64,000 nucleotides of DNA, taken from the NCBI GenBank assembly GCA_019188255.1, contig JAETXT010000001.1:2356001-2420000 (forward strand). Direction: 5' to 3'. The notes below the pieces were generated by a model. That model saw only the letters and a list, made by a program, of their open reading frames with translations, was not told where the DNA came from and did not search any database. The translations under genes were made by a program, and so were the position numbers. The DNA comes from Verticillium longisporum (taxonomy: Eukaryota > Ascomycota > Sordariomycetes > Glomerellales > Plectosphaerellaceae). Shown piece after piece: positions 37,620 to 50,457 of the stretch. Positions within the stretch are counted from its first letter, which is position 1. The number at the start of each line of letters is the position of its first letter.

Positions 37620-40600
37620 TATATATAATATATCTATATAGTATACCTACTTATTAAATTTATTCTCCTAGCTTTTCTATTTAATTAGATATTATAAGCG
37701 TAATCGCCCTAATATCTATCTTATATATCTATTTAATAATCTATTAACTTTATATTATTCTCTATCTTCTTCTAATATAATAGGTTTAATAGTAGATAAT
37801 TATTATATTTAGGGATTATCGTTAAAGGGATAGGGGATTAGCTATTTAATAGATATTATATTATATATTCTCTATTTAGCTAGGAACTTTAGTTTAATAT
37901 TAAGGAACCCTTTTTCTCTAGGATCTTAAAGGGTCTAATTTATTACTAATTCTATTTCCTTAGGGGTCTACTTAGAAGCTTATATCCTTTATTTAGTTTA
38001 AGGAATACTTTATCGCTAACCTCGAAGTATATTAGATAGTATCTCCTATTATAAGTCCTTTTTACCTCTGCCTAGGCCTAGGCTATAGAGGCCTACGCCT
38101 TCTATTAATATAGTTTTCTTATAATATCGATTACTTCCCTATCCTAGGTCCCCGCTAATAGCTAGTCCGCAATTATTATAGGTTTAAATCCTAAGAATAG
38201 CTTATTTAGGGTATAATTAATAGTATACTATTTAATATTATTAAGAGTAAATTAGAGTAGAATTAAAATATCCGATTAAGGTATATTAGAGGATAATATA
38301 TAATATCTTAGCGTAATCTCTATTATCTAATTCTTCTATTCGGATAAGCTATTAATCTATAGATACTATATTATCGAAAATAATAGTTCTACTTCGAATA
38401 CCTTAAATACGTTCTTTTAGAATAATCCTATAAACTTTAGGTCCTTATCCAAAATAATTATTAATAAGAGACCCTAATCCGCTATTAAGAGGGCTCTTAT
38501 AAATAATATTATTTAGCTTCTAATATTATATTTAATATTACTTAGAATAAATAATATCTTTTTTAAATATATATTTATTATAATTATTATTAAATCTAAG
38601 AATTATATTTTAGATTCTAATAACCTCTAGAAGGAGAATTATATTAATACCTTAGGTAATTTAATTATAAAGTCGATTATAATTATATAGAATAGCTTTA
38701 TTAGAGTTTATATAGGTTATAGTTCTCTTAGAGGCTTATCTCTATATATAATAAGTACGAGGTATTCTGGATAATATCTCTATTATTTCTTAATTATTTA
38801 TCGTTTACTTTTAAACTATACCCTATCGAGCTTATAGAGTATTTTATTAAGATTAAAGTAATATCCCCGATTATATATTATCTATAATAATTCTAGGACG
38901 ATTACTTTTAGTATATATAATTATCGTTTATCGGTCCTAGGTTAGATATTATAAAGTAAGCTATCTTTTTCCTTAAATATTAATAAATTAGTTTTCGGCC
39001 TATATCTATAATTCCTTAATTCCCGAATCTACTATAATAGGTTCTCGTAATAAGTATCTATCTAATATCTATCTTTAATTTTCTACTAGAGTACTAAAGA
39101 TATCTTTATATATAAGCTCGATAGATATACTATATCGTCCTATATATTATCTAACTTATATCTAACTCTTATTTATAATTCGGTCTCCTATTCCTATAAA
39201 TACGACTCGTCCTATATAATAAATAGCCTTAAGAGAGTATCTAGAATTAAGTTCGTCTTACTTAGTATATATACTATATTAAGGCGGAATTAACTTAAAT
39301 AAGTCGCTACCGATATAAGCCTTAGGTTAGCTTTATTAATATCTATTATAATAAGGCTAATATAATTAACGATTCCTCTTAGCCCTTAATAGTCTATTAA
39401 TACGATTACTAGGTATTAATATAATTAGATTAATATCTATAGCTTTCTTACTATTTATACTAGATAAGCTATTTCTAGCTCTATAGCCTTAGCTAGGGCT
39501 TTAGACTTTATAATTAATCTATTAAGAAATATAACTAGCTATATAGCTTTATCGGAGATATATTTACTATCTTAATAAATATCTATATAGAAGATAAAGA
39601 GTCTAAAGCCTTTATTATTAATATCTATCTTAAAGAACGTAATCCTATTAAGGTCGTAATAATATAATAGAGTTAATTATATTAATAATTCCTATAATAT
39701 ACTAAATACTTTCTTCTCTTCTTCTATTAAGATAAAGGTCCGCTTTAAAATATATATTATTTAAGTACGTTTATTTATCTTCTTCTAAGGGTCGATTTTA
39801 CCCTCTTCGTAGAGTTATTTAAGTAATATTATCTTCTTATCTTCTAGCGGTTTTACTCTTAGCTAATAGTATAATATAAATTAGTATAATTATCCTATTA
39901 TTCCTAGATACGTCTTTAAGTCTAATAATAACGTCGAGTATTTTAACTTAGTAATAGCTATTAACTTCTCTATTATAATTAATAGTCCTAATACGTTAAC
40001 TCGGAATCCTAGTAATATTATAGAAGAGTATATATAGAATAACTTTAAAGGGCTTACAGTAAATCTAAATTCTTCGAAAAGATTAAGGATAATCTATAAA
40101 TATTCTATATATTCCTTAAAGGAATTATTAAAGATTATTATATTATCGATATATATTTACGCGAATTATCTATATAGGTATAGCTTCTAGTCTATAAATT
40201 ATTATATATATATTAGCGAATTCCTATATCTTATTAATACTATATTGGACTTCTCTAGTCCGCGGAGATTAATAATTATTATCCGATCCTTATAAGCGCT
40301 ATATATTAATAATTAATAGAAGAAAGCAGATATATTAAATATTAATAAGAAGGTCTTCCTATATAGATTATTAATAATTTCCTCCTATAATAGTATTAGA
40401 TAATTATCTAGAACCGATATATCGTTTAATTATCTAAGGTCTATTACGACTCTACCTTTACGAATATTATTAATAGTTCGCTATATTACGAAGACTAGAT
40501 AGCTAAATAGAATTAGCTATTTTATCTATTCTAATCTTCTTAGTTTATATATTTTATCGAATTTCTTATTAAAGAGCTATCGGTCCTCGACCCCTAAGGG

Positions 40601-42190
40601 GTATACCCTAGAGCCTAGTTTCTTAGACTATTATCTATCTACTAGGTCTATTCTTATATAGTCCTCGTCTAATATAGGAATAACTCCGTAGTCTCTCTAG
40701 TAGTTAAAGGATTCTAGGAGCTACTTAATTTAATCCGCTTATAATAGGTTCTCTATATAGATACTAACTCCCTCTTATATATATATCTCCTTAATATCTT
40801 TAGGGCGTTTAGCTTTTAGGGATAGCTTAAATTTATATAGTTCTTTAGGTTCCCTGCTTATTATAGTCTCCTTTATAGTATTAATCGTTTTTTTAGCGAG
40901 GAAAGCTAATATTATATTATTATCTAGATCGAATTCCTAATAGCTATATATTACCTTAGCTATATACTAATCCGCTAAGAAGCTTCTTTCTAGGTTCGTA
41001 TCTTTAATATATCCTAATCGAGTATTCTAGTCGACCTTTATTATATCTTTAGAGTTATTAATTATGAATATAAAGTATAATCTAGAATAGGATATTTAAT
41101 ATAATTATATTAAAGGGTTATTAATTATAAAAGTATATTCCCGCTTAACCCTATATTCGTTATATTTCGGGAATCTATTATATCTTATTAATACTCTAAT
41201 AACCGACTTTAATAATAGAGTAGCCTAGAAGGTCGCTACTACTCTTCTCCTAACCGGATTAGACTTAGATTTATATAAGAATAGTATCTATATCTTATAA
41301 TAATAATTAAAGATTAGATTATTAGAGCTAAAGAGTATATCTACTCTATACTAATCGAGGAATTCGTATCCTAGTAATAGCTTTAATACTAGGTTCTATA
41401 TATACTATATTATAATAGTTATATATCTAAATACCCTTATATCCTATCTACTTATAAAGCTAGGAATATATAAATCGAAGGTCGCCTTATAATCTAATTC
41501 AATTTATATATTATTAATACCTTAAACGGTTTTCTTCTTTAATATATCGATCGTTACGTTCTTATTAAATTCTATAAGCTAATCTTAGTCTACGATTACC
41601 CTAGAATATATAGAATCTACTACGATATAGTACTATTTACCTCTTAGTTCGAATAATACTAGAAAGGAGTAATATCTATATCCCGACTTTCTTCCGATAT
41701 ATTAGCCGCTTTTAAGTTATATTAGGCTCTAAGCTTCGATAATATCGTCTTTATTAAACGCTAAGAATATAGTCTCTATCGGCTTCTCTCCTATAGCTTA
41801 CTTATTAATAGCGCTCCGTTCCGCTTTTACGGTCTATCTCTTAATAATATCCTGCTTTTTTACTTATAGGCTCTAGCCTTTAGGCTTCAGCTAAATATAA
41901 TTATTAGCGAAGACGTAATCTATAAATAATCTTCTTAATACGAAGTTCTTCTTATATTTATAATAACGTTATAGAGTATATTATCGTTATAGAGGTTTAT
42001 TAATTAGCGCGGAGTAATAAAAGGAAGTAGTAATATTATAGTTAATATAATCTAGTATTCCTTACTTATCCTCCTATATTAAGAAAACCTCTTTAGCTAT
42101 CTTATAGCTATCCTATTATAGGTTTTATTTATTCTCTTAAGAGTCTTAATCGGTTAGATAGATATATATATAGTTCGCCTAATTACTATC
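37620..42190 (-). pseudogene. pol: Gypsy-A pol (A3): protease, RT, RNase H, integrase, chromodomain
   Basis: RT reads G-R-V-V-I-D-L-R-*-L-N-D-I-S-V near 40430 and YIDN at 40142-40153 (YIDD family). The usual F-G-L-T-N-A-P is replaced by an R-G-L-E-K-S-N-like stretch, as in a well-known fungal Gypsy group. RNase H lies near 39350-39800. Integrase is near 38100-38990 with K-P-L-*-E-L-*-P-I before the core and I-I-D-F-I at the first Asp. After integrase comes Y-F-E-V-S-D-K-V-F-L-K-L-N-K-G-Y (near 38030), then a chromodomain at about 37620-37770 with Y-L-I-K-*-K. RIP stops throughout. Confidence 0.85.
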
Positions 42191-42199
42191 GTATCTAGT

Positions 42200-43930
42200 C
42201 TATCTTCGATATAATCTACGTATCTCTACTTATTATCTATTAAAGGTATAGCCTTTATATATAAATATAATTTCTCCCTAGAACGAACCTCTAATAGTAT
42301 TACCTCCTCGAGGGAAGTTATCTCTAGTATTATCGTATCTATTCTAATAGTTCCGGCTATTATACCTATTCCTATAATAGGAGTTATTTCTATTATTAGA
42401 CTAGGTCTCGTATCTATATCTATTCTAACTACGTCCTTAGTAGTTATTAGCCTCGTAGCGGTTATTAGCCTTGTAGCGGTTATTAGCCTTATAGCAGTTA
42501 TTAGCATCGCAGCGGTTATTAGTATTATAGCGGTTACTATTATATCTCTATTAGTCTAGGCGGTAGGAGTTATATACTAGGAAGGTAACTCTATCCGGAC
42601 TACTATTAGGACTATTATCCTTATCGAAGTCTTCTTTAGTAGCGTATACTATTACTAGCTATCTAGTATCTAATAGAGCTAAGTCTCTCTAGAGTAATTT
42701 AGCCTTATCCTAAGCATCCTTAATAAATAAATTAATAATAGTATTTAGGTTTAGCTTAAGTAAATATACTATTAGACTATTATTAATCTTAAAATAAGCT
42801 TAGTTTAACTATATTAGAGGATTATCTATTCCTATAGTATTATATAATTAGATTACGTTTAATATAAACTTCTATAGATCCCTACTTATATAGATATCCT
42901 ATTTAATATATTAATAGGTATTTAGTAGTTTAATAGCCTTTATAGAGTCTAGGGCGAATTAGTATCTAAGGAGTCGCTTTTATATATTAAGTCTAATACG
43001 AAGTCTTTATTTCTCGTCCTCTATTAATATAATATACTATACTTTAGCTAAGCTTAATAGTAATTATAATAGATTATATACTATTATAGCCTATCTCTTA
43101 AGTATATCGGCTTAATTATTTACTAAGTCTAGAAATATATCTACGTCTATCTAGTATACGTCTCGGCCGATAATATAGACTAAAGAGTTCTCGTTTTTAC
43201 TAGAGTCTAGTTTATAGTCTAAGTAGAAATACTTATATATCGATACCTTCTAATTATTAGAACTTAGTCCCTAATTTACGTTATTAACCTGAATTTATAT
43301 TTATAGGATCTCTATTATAGTAGCTAATTACTATTAAGTAGTTATAAATATAGAGCTTATTTAATTCTATTCTACTATAGCTAATTATCTAATTAATAGA
43401 GATAACGATTCTTATCCGATAGATAGGGATAGTAATTACTAAATTATAATATCTTCCATAATAGGAATAGGGGTATTAGTACGCAGAGTATCGTTAATTA
43501 GAATAGTCCTTACCGAATACTTCCTTATAGCTATTCTACCTTCGATTTCTTCTACCTATTTCAAGTAATAGTCCTTAGCGTCCGTCTCTTAGAGTACGGT
43601 CTTATTATTATTTAGGCGTTTCCGTTTAGTAGTAAGCTTAGTATAACGTATATAGAGTACTTTTACTATAATCGAAAAACTCGTTTTAATTTAATAATAA
43701 TCTACGACCTATTTTAGCGGATATCGGTATATACTTTATAACGATAATGACGAGGCTAATATAGCTCTATAGCTTATAGGTATAAACTACTATTCTTAAG
43801 GAATAGGGGAGAGCTTTCCGAATACTAAAACTATAGATAAGTCTACTAGAGGTACCTTAATGGCTTAGTCTTAATAGTCTTTAGCTTAGTAATATAGCTA
43901 GTATGCTTTAGCTACTATTATATCCGATAT
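42200..43930 (-). pseudogene. gag: Gypsy-A gag with repeat-expanded N/R/Y tail (A3)
   Basis: Capsid protein on the minus strand, collinear with A2 9040-10739. The C-terminal tail, rich in Asn, Arg and Tyr, includes five or six hexapeptides like N-N-R-Y-K-A encoded by the 18 bp repeat at 42441-42535. It then ends in N-F-P-R-G-G. A 93-codon reading at 42226-42507 is one base out of phase with gag and is not a gene. The leader at 43930-44185 has a G-rich stretch (near 44000-44040) and no ORF. Confidence 0.7.
42441..42535 (-). repeat. 18 bp tandem repeat in gag (A3)
   Basis: Units such as CGGTTATTAGCCTTGTAG repeated about five times with few differences. A2 has only about two units at the same place (near 10450-10490), so the array expanded in A3 or shrank in A2. 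It keeps several TG/CA that are lost elsewhere. Confidence 0.85.
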
Positions 43931-44185
43931 AGGCGGATCCTAGGTTAAGAGAAGTATAGGAGAGATAAACTTAATAGATTTAATAGAGACTTAATAATAG
44001 TGGGCTAGGAGGGGTTATTCGTCTTATAGTTAGTAGGGAGGGGTCGTTAATCTTATAGTTAGTGTCTTTAGACTCCTATCTCTTTATTAATCTAATAGTA
44101 GATAGACGTCCATTAATAATAATCTATTATCTTTAATGAAATTTAGGATTATATAATAGAGCGAATAGAGTCTAGTTACTATTAT

Positions 44186-44367
44186 TATTAGGACCTTATA
44201 TTAGGGGTACGTTTATAAAGGTGAAAAGAGTTAAGCTCTCTAATTAAAGCTATCTAGGCTATGGCCCTTATGAATAGAGTGGGGTGCTCCGACCTAGGAC
44301 TCTGGCGGAGTCTAAATCCGCTAGGAGCCCTAGGCTAGAGCACCTTCCACTGAAGGTGCCTCTAATA
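44186..44367 (-). repeat. Gypsy-A 5' LTR of A3
   Basis: 182 bp. CACCTTCCACTGAAGGTG at 44341-44358 is a perfect 7-base stem with a 4-base loop. This copy keeps the most CA and TG of the four A LTRs. Next to it (44170-44185) is the putative primer-binding site seen in A2. Confidence 0.92.
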
Positions 44368-44372
44368 ATTAT

Positions 44373-45820
44373 TAGGCTAATATAAGAGAGATACTATTCC
44401 TTAATAAATAGCTAGGAGAAGAACGACTTGCTTAATTATAAGCTATATATTAACTTATTATTAAAGTAAATATATCTATATAGAACCTTCTAGAACCTAA
44501 TAAGCTATTATAAATCTATTAAAAATAGCTCTTCTTCCTAAATAATATCTAGAAGGATAATAATAATTACTTAGGTTAGTTATTTATAGTAATAGATATA
44601 ATAGAAAGGGGTAAATTTATATTAAAGATCCGCTAATAAAGATATAATAGAGTCTATTACTAACTTAAATAGAACGATATCTCTCTACCTTTCCTTATAG
44701 TAACCTTATTAGACGTCCTAATCTTAATACTTAATAAGATAAATAAGAATTAATTATTCCTATATAATAACGAGGAAGACCTCTATATACTAGATAGATA
44801 ATAGCTCCTATACATCCGGATAGACCTATTAAAAGGATAATATATAATCGTTAATAGGATTATTAAATTAGTTCTTACTTTTATAAATAATCGTAATAAT
44901 AATAGTTAAGGGGATAATAAGATATTAAGTTATATAGAATCTATGCCCGATATAAGGAATAGATCGATAATAGCTTTATTATAATAGATTATAGATAAAT
45001 AAAAGGATATTATTATCATATAGACTATAATCTTAAATCGTATAGACGGCCTAATAGTAGATTTCTTATAACTCTATACTAAATTAATATAATATAATAT
45101 TTCTTTAACCGATATATATATATATATTAATAAAGTTAATTTATAATAGAATAAAGACCTTAGAGGATATTATAAGAGGAGTAAAGAATAGGACCTAGTC
45201 CCTAATCTCTTTAATATCTATTATAGAACGACGATTATTAATATTATTACTATTAATATAATCGTTATTAATAGCGGACTTAAATATACTAATAAAGGTC
45301 CTATTAATATAATCGATTAGACTATATTCTAGATAACTATTATTAACTAGAGCGATACGAGCCCTATTCTAATAAAAAGCATTATTATTAATATAGAGTT
45401 TATCTCTATAACCTATATTAGCTAAAATATCTACTACTATATTACTATCTACGCTACCCGCTATTATAGAACTATTATCTATTATAGCTAAGCTATCGAC
45501 TATAGCTAGGAGTAAGACTAGGATTAGAGTAACTATTCCGCCTACGGAACTAGATACCCTAAATAGCGACGACGAACTAATATAGACTAGTAATAGGAAG
45601 CGTACTAGAACAGATATTAATACGCTAATTAAGAAGTATTATCGGAATAGATTATAAGAAATTATACTTTAAATAGATATAATATAGAATATAAATCGAT
45701 TATATAAATAAGATCTAATAATAGATATTATAAGATAAGAGTTTAATTAATTATAGGAATATTATAAAAGATAAGCTAATTATAAGAATAAGATTAGATA
45801 TTATAGGGATATAGTATTAC
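44373..45820 (+). pseudogene. Gypsy-A ORF2, C-terminal half (A2)
   Basis: Resumes ORF2 of A2 after A3. The frame L-G-E-E-R-L-A, then I-S-I-*-N-L-L-E-P-N-K-L-L and E-R-G-K-F is continuous except at Gln/Trp positions, with a hydrophilic Gln/Ser/Thr-rich end (about 45300-45600). The last 200 bp before the polypurine tract are not clearly coding. No known family. Confidence 0.7.
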
Positions 45821-46016
45821 GAGGAGGTAGTAATATTAGAGGTACCTTTAATAGAAGGTGCTCTAGCCTAGGGCTCCTAGCGGATTTAGACTCCGCTAGA
45901 GTCCTAGGTTAGAGCACCCTACTCTATTCATAAGGGCTATAGCCTAGATAGCTTTAATTAGAGAACCTTAACTCTTTTACTATACTTAAATATACCCCTA
46001 ATATGAGGTCCTAATA
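45821..46016 (+). repeat. Polypurine tract and 3' LTR of A2
   Basis: GAGGAGGTAGTAA (45821-45833) then the 183 bp LTR 45834-46016, followed by ATAAG (46017-46021), identical to the duplication left of 8646. This pair proves that everything between is one insertion with its later inserts. Confidence 0.92.
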
Positions 46017-46021
46017 ATAAG

Positions 46022-47031
46022 CGATAGAGATAAACTCTTTATAAGTAAATTCTAGGAGGAATTCTATTAAGAGAGAGTAATTTAGCGCTACCTCTCTATT
46101 ACTTATACCCTTAAATAGATAGATAGATAGAGAAAACTTATTAAATATTAGAAAAATACCTTTATTATATTAACGATTAAGTACTAAAAGAATAGCTATA
46201 TTACTTAAAAGAAATAGAATTCTTATATAATAATAATATATATAGTATTATTAATATCTCTCTATTTAAAGCTTTATATAAGTATTACCCTAGAATAATT
46301 AACTATATAGCTCTAAGATAGGATATAAAAGTCTGAATTATAAAGGAAAGGATTAAGAAGATTATAATTATTTATTAAATTATTAATAAAAACTAATAAT
46401 ATATAGTATATGTTTAAGCCTTCTATTATAATAAGAGGTATATATTAAAAACCTTTAATATTAAGGATATTATAAAGCTCTCTATTAAGAATTTCTAATT
46501 TAAAGCGGATTAAAAGCTAATATTATAATATATCTAAATCTAAATTATAAAATAAATAAACGAATAAGCTTATTATATAATATTCCTTAAGATTTATTCT
46601 AGAATATATAATATCGTCTTTATCTCTTCCTTTAAATTATAATATAATTATTAAATTAATACTAAATAATTAGCTTATTTCCTTATATTAAAGGATAAAT
46701 AGGATAAATAGGAAATCGAAGATATTATATTTTATAAAGAGGATTAAAGGTAAAGGTTCTATTTAATAAAATAAGCTAAATAATTAATAGAATATAATAC
46801 TTAAGAACCTAAAAATTACTTTAAAAATATAATATAAACCTTAAAAGATACTAAAAGTATTAAAAATATAAATATAAATAATAAAATAAATAATTAAATT
46901 CCTAAATTAATTATTAATAAATTATTATATAAAGAAAATAAGAAAATAAAAATAGAACTTTAATATTAAGCTTTAATAATATTATTAATATATTAATTAA
47001 ATAATATAATAATATTTTATAATTATTATTA
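46022..47031 (+). pseudogene. pol: Gypsy-B copy B2: integrase end and chromodomain
   Basis: Continues from 8645 with I-N-D-R-D-K (second catalytic Asp) and the E-R-T-type third motif near 46130. The chromodomain follows near 46720-46860 (F-Y-L-I-K, then E-P-K-N-Y-F-K-N). All Trp and Gln codons are stops. Ends tail-to-tail with the aORF. Confidence 0.82.
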
Positions 47032-48833
47032 TTAAGATATTAATCCCTTTTTATTTTTATTAAAATAAAGGAAAAACTATTTTAAATTATCTATTTTATT
47101 TAAATTTTTAATAATTAATTTATTAATATTCTTATTATTATTATTATTATTATTTTCTTTATTATTATTAATAATTTATATAATTTTCTAAGGAATCGAT
47201 TAAGTTCTCTTTACTAAATAGCTAAAAGCTAGAGCTAGAGTAGAGTACTTAATTAACCCTTTTAGAGTAATAATAGCTTTAGAAATAAGAGTTCGAGCTA
47301 TTAATATATCCTTAAGAGCTTTTAAATTATTAATAATATAATAGAATTCTTCTTAAGCTTTATAGATATAAGCTTTAATATTAGCTACCTTCTTTTCCTT
47401 AATAGCTATAAGCTTAATAGCTTTCTTTACTATTTTATATTCTTTTATTTCCTTTTTCTTTATAATTATAGCTTTTTTCTTAATAATAATATTCTCTTTC
47501 TCGTTTACGATAAAGGCTATAATAACTTTAATATTCTTTAAGATATAAGATAATAATTAATTAATAAGGATATAGCTTAGGTAATAAATGCTTTAAAGAT
47601 ATAAATAGATAGGATTATTATTATTAAAGGTATTTATTAATAAGTTAATAAGCTTAAAATTAATAAGAAGATTAAAGTAATTATAGATTAGCTTAATTAT
47701 ATCCTCGCTATTTAGAGGGTAATTATATAAATTAATATATAAATAGAAGAAAATAAATTTAAGAATATTAACTTCTTAATAATAAATAATATATCTAAGT
47801 TAATAAATAATAATAGCTTCTTTAAAAGCTTTATAATCTAGAGGCTAAATTTATTAAAGAAAACTTAATTAATAAAAAGATATAAAATAAATAATTAATA
47901 AATTTATAAATTAATAAAATTAAAGGGATAATAATAAATATATAGAAGATATTTTAATAAATATATATTATATAATTAATAAAAGAAAACCTAAAAATAT
48001 TAATATAATTTATAATATTATAGAAATAGCTATTATTAGCTAAGTCGATAATAATCTTTAATATTTTTTTTAAATATTTAATTACTTTAATAAAACGAGA
48101 AAAATAATAAATATATTATTTTAAAGAATAATTATATAGAATTATACTTTTAATAATATTTATTTAATTATAGACCTCTTATTAAATAAACTAAATAATC
48201 CTATAAAAGGGCTTAAGGATCTATAATTATTAATTAATATAATTAAAGGATTTAGTGAATTTATAGAGAAATAAATACCTTTATCGAATTTATATATAAT
48301 ATACTTAATATTAGAACGTCTAGCTATATATTTAATATCTAGCTATAAAGCGAGCTTATTAAAATAATATTTATAAAAAGGATTATTAGCTTTAATATTA
48401 AGGAAATAGCGATTATAGGCTTAAGTAAGTTAAGGATTATATAAATATATTTTATTAAAATAGAGGATAATATCTAATATTATAATAATTAAATAAGATA
48501 ATTAAGAGGATTAAGGATAAGCGAGGGATTAAATAGATAATATAAGAATACGATAATTATAATAATATTAATTATTAAAAGAAAGCTAGGAATAACGAAA
48601 TCTAAGAGAATTATAAATATAATAGAAAGAACTTTATAAAATAAATATAATAAACTATTATTTATAAATTAATAATAAGGACTATTCTATATTATTATTT
48701 ACTTCTAGGCTATTATTATTATTATTATAATTTCTATAATATATCTAACCTAGCTCTATATTATAGCTATACTAGGGAATAAAGCTTTATAAGTAATATA
48801 CGTTAAAGTATAGAGATATATTAGCGAAGGTAT
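47032..48833 (-). pseudogene. Gypsy-B aORF (B2)
   Basis: Antisense ORF as in the other copies. The start codon is ATA here (48831-48833, ATG lost by RIP), the first conserved TAA is at 47200-47202 and the tail end at 47032-47034. The distance from start to first TAA is 1634 bp against 1638 elsewhere, so small indels have shifted the frame. The K/E-rich region lies near 47330-47520. One of the most AT-rich copies. Confidence 0.6.
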
Positions 48834-48872
48834 TATGAGTTCTAGGGACTAGACCTCTAAGAGGGGAGGTAA

Positions 48873-49070
48873 TATAAGGAGTTAGACGTTAGGAACTTAA
48901 CCCCTATTTATATTATCGTAGATACTTTAGCGATAAGCCTAAACTTAAAAAGGAGAAATCGAGGCTATACTCGATAGCCTCGATAAGTTAAAGTTAATAT
49001 AATAGCTTACCGATTATTCGCTAATCTAATTACTTTCCTTAATCTAGGTCCTTAGCCTAATACCTTTATA
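48873..49070 (+). repeat. Gypsy-B 3' LTR of B2
   Basis: 198 bp TATAAGGAGTTAGACG...ACCTTTATA (one extra A), preceded by the GAGGGGAGGTAA polypurine tract. Confidence 0.9.
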
Positions 49071-49599
49071 TTACTAATCTAGTTACTTTCTTTAATCTAG
49101 GCCCTTAGCCTAATACTTTAATAGAATAATCTATAGCTATTTATTCTCTATTTATTAAACGTTTATAGTTTAAGAGCTTCTCTACTTTTTATATCTTATA
49201 GCTTTAATAGCTAAATAAAGGTAGGATTAATAATATTTATAATAATATTAATATCTAAATTAATAGAGAATTTAATTTCCTTATTTTATTAAATAATAAT
49301 TATTAATACTTATATAATTTTCTTAATTTTATTTTCAATATAATACTCTTTAAATTAGAACTTATATTAAATCGTTTTCCGATAATTCTATTATTCGGAT
49401 ACCCTTAAACTTAAGTAATTAGATATTAGCGATTATAGCCTCTAGCCTTTATAGCTTAGGCTAAGTATAGTTCTATATTTAGTACCCTAGCTTATTATAA
49501 TAGAAGTATATATTAGATAGTATTATAGGGATAGTATTTTAGCTACTCGATAGTATTCTTATAGGGTAAGGGTTTAGGTTTCTAATATCTAACTCCTTA
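49071..49599. repeat. Mosaic of Gypsy-B scraps
   Basis: Three pieces joined without LTR borders. 49073-49116 repeats the last 44 bp of the LTR just upstream. 49117-49581 is minus-strand gag/protease sequence (compare 31610-32065). 49582-49599 is the last 18 bp of a minus-strand LTR (AATATCTAACTCCTTATA). Together they look like the product of repeated illegitimate joining or template switching between B copies. Confidence 0.75.
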
Positions 49600-50259
49600 T
49601 ATAAAGTATTAATAAATAAACGATTCAAGCTATATTATAGATATAGGTCCTTTAAGCCCTAATCTATAAAATCTATAAATAGAGATATAAGAATAACCTT
49701 CTAATTCAATATTTTATTAAATATCCCTTTATTATAAAGAAATATAATAAATTATTTATTTATAATTATAAAATACTTAAAGAGGATATTATTATCGCTT
49801 AAATTAATTAGCTTATTATAATTAAAGCTAAGAACGTTTTCTAATTCAATATAAATATAGCTTAAATTATAGAATAATTAATAATAAAACTTATTTATAT
49901 TTTATAGAAAAATAGTAAAATTATACTTAGAACCTAAAGCGACCTATAGAGAGGACTTTAATATAGACGATACGAGTATCTATTAAGAAGACTTCTAAAA
50001 CTTCGTAAAATAAGAGTATTTATTAAAGGATTTATAATACTTAGCTTATTAAGAATAATTATACTCGCTCTACTTCTAAGGAAATAAGTATATCTCTTCT
50101 TTTATCTTCTTTAATCGTTAAGAGAATATCTATTAATTATTTAGCGAAAGCGTAAATTAGAATAAGGAATATATTTTAAGTATTTCTAATAATTCCTTTT
50201 TTTTATATAGGATAAGTTAATAGAATACTATATTCTTATTAAAGATATTAAAGCGGTTA
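49600..50259 (+). pseudogene. gag: Gypsy-B gag fragment (B6)
   Basis: Plus-strand gag matching about 11624-12273 of B4, without an LTR at its left end. It ends at GGTTA where the 5' LTR of B7 begins. Dead reading frame with RIP stops. Confidence 0.75.
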
Positions 50260-50457
50260 TATAAGGAGTTAGACGTAAAGAACCTAACCCCTATTTATAT
50301 TATCGTAGATACTTTAGCGATAAGCCTAAGCTTAAAAAGGAGAAGTTAAGGCTATACTTAATAGCTTCAATAAGTTAAAGTTAATATAATTATTTACTAA
50401 TTATCTATTAATTTAATTACTTTCTTTAATCTAGGCCCTTAGCTTAATACCTTTATA
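50260..50457 (+). repeat. Gypsy-B 5' LTR of B7
   Basis: 198 bp TATAAGGAG...ACCTTTATA; left flank GGTTA belongs to gag fragment B6. Confidence 0.9.

Larger units (their letters stand above)
34607..44367 (-). mobile_element. Gypsy-A copy A3, complete and uninterrupted
   Basis: 9,761 bp, LTRs 34607-34788 (3') and 44186-44367 (5'), perfect duplication ATTAT at 34602-34606 and 44368-44372. On the minus strand the order is leader, gag, protease, RT, RNase H, integrase, chromodomain, ORF2, polypurine tract. It is the only uninterrupted Gypsy-A here and the reference for the family. It sits in ORF2 of A2, so it post-dates A2, yet is as heavily RIPped. Confidence 0.93.
8646..46016 (+). mobile_element. 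Gypsy-A copy A2, host of most of the window
   Basis: A plus-strand Gypsy-A element bounded by LTRs 8646-8828 and 45834-46016. It is flanked by the perfect target duplication ATAAG at 8641-8645 and 46017-46021. Its own sequence is only in 8646-10739, 33355-34606 and 44368-46016. The rest is later insertions (B3, B4, TRIM-D, B5, A3). Compared with A3 it lacks about 4.68 kb (A3 coordinates 37513-42190), i.e. protease, RT, RNase H, integrase and chromodomain. The loss lies exactly where the Gypsy-B block sits. It was inserted into the integrase of B2. Confidence 0.9.

Noticed and set aside
42226..42507. A 93-codon open reading frame on the minus strand
   Set aside because: It is one base out of phase with the gag frame of A3 (which reads N-N-R-Y-K-A repeats there). 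It is open only because the 18 bp repeat is a multiple of three and because RIP left few stops in that phase.
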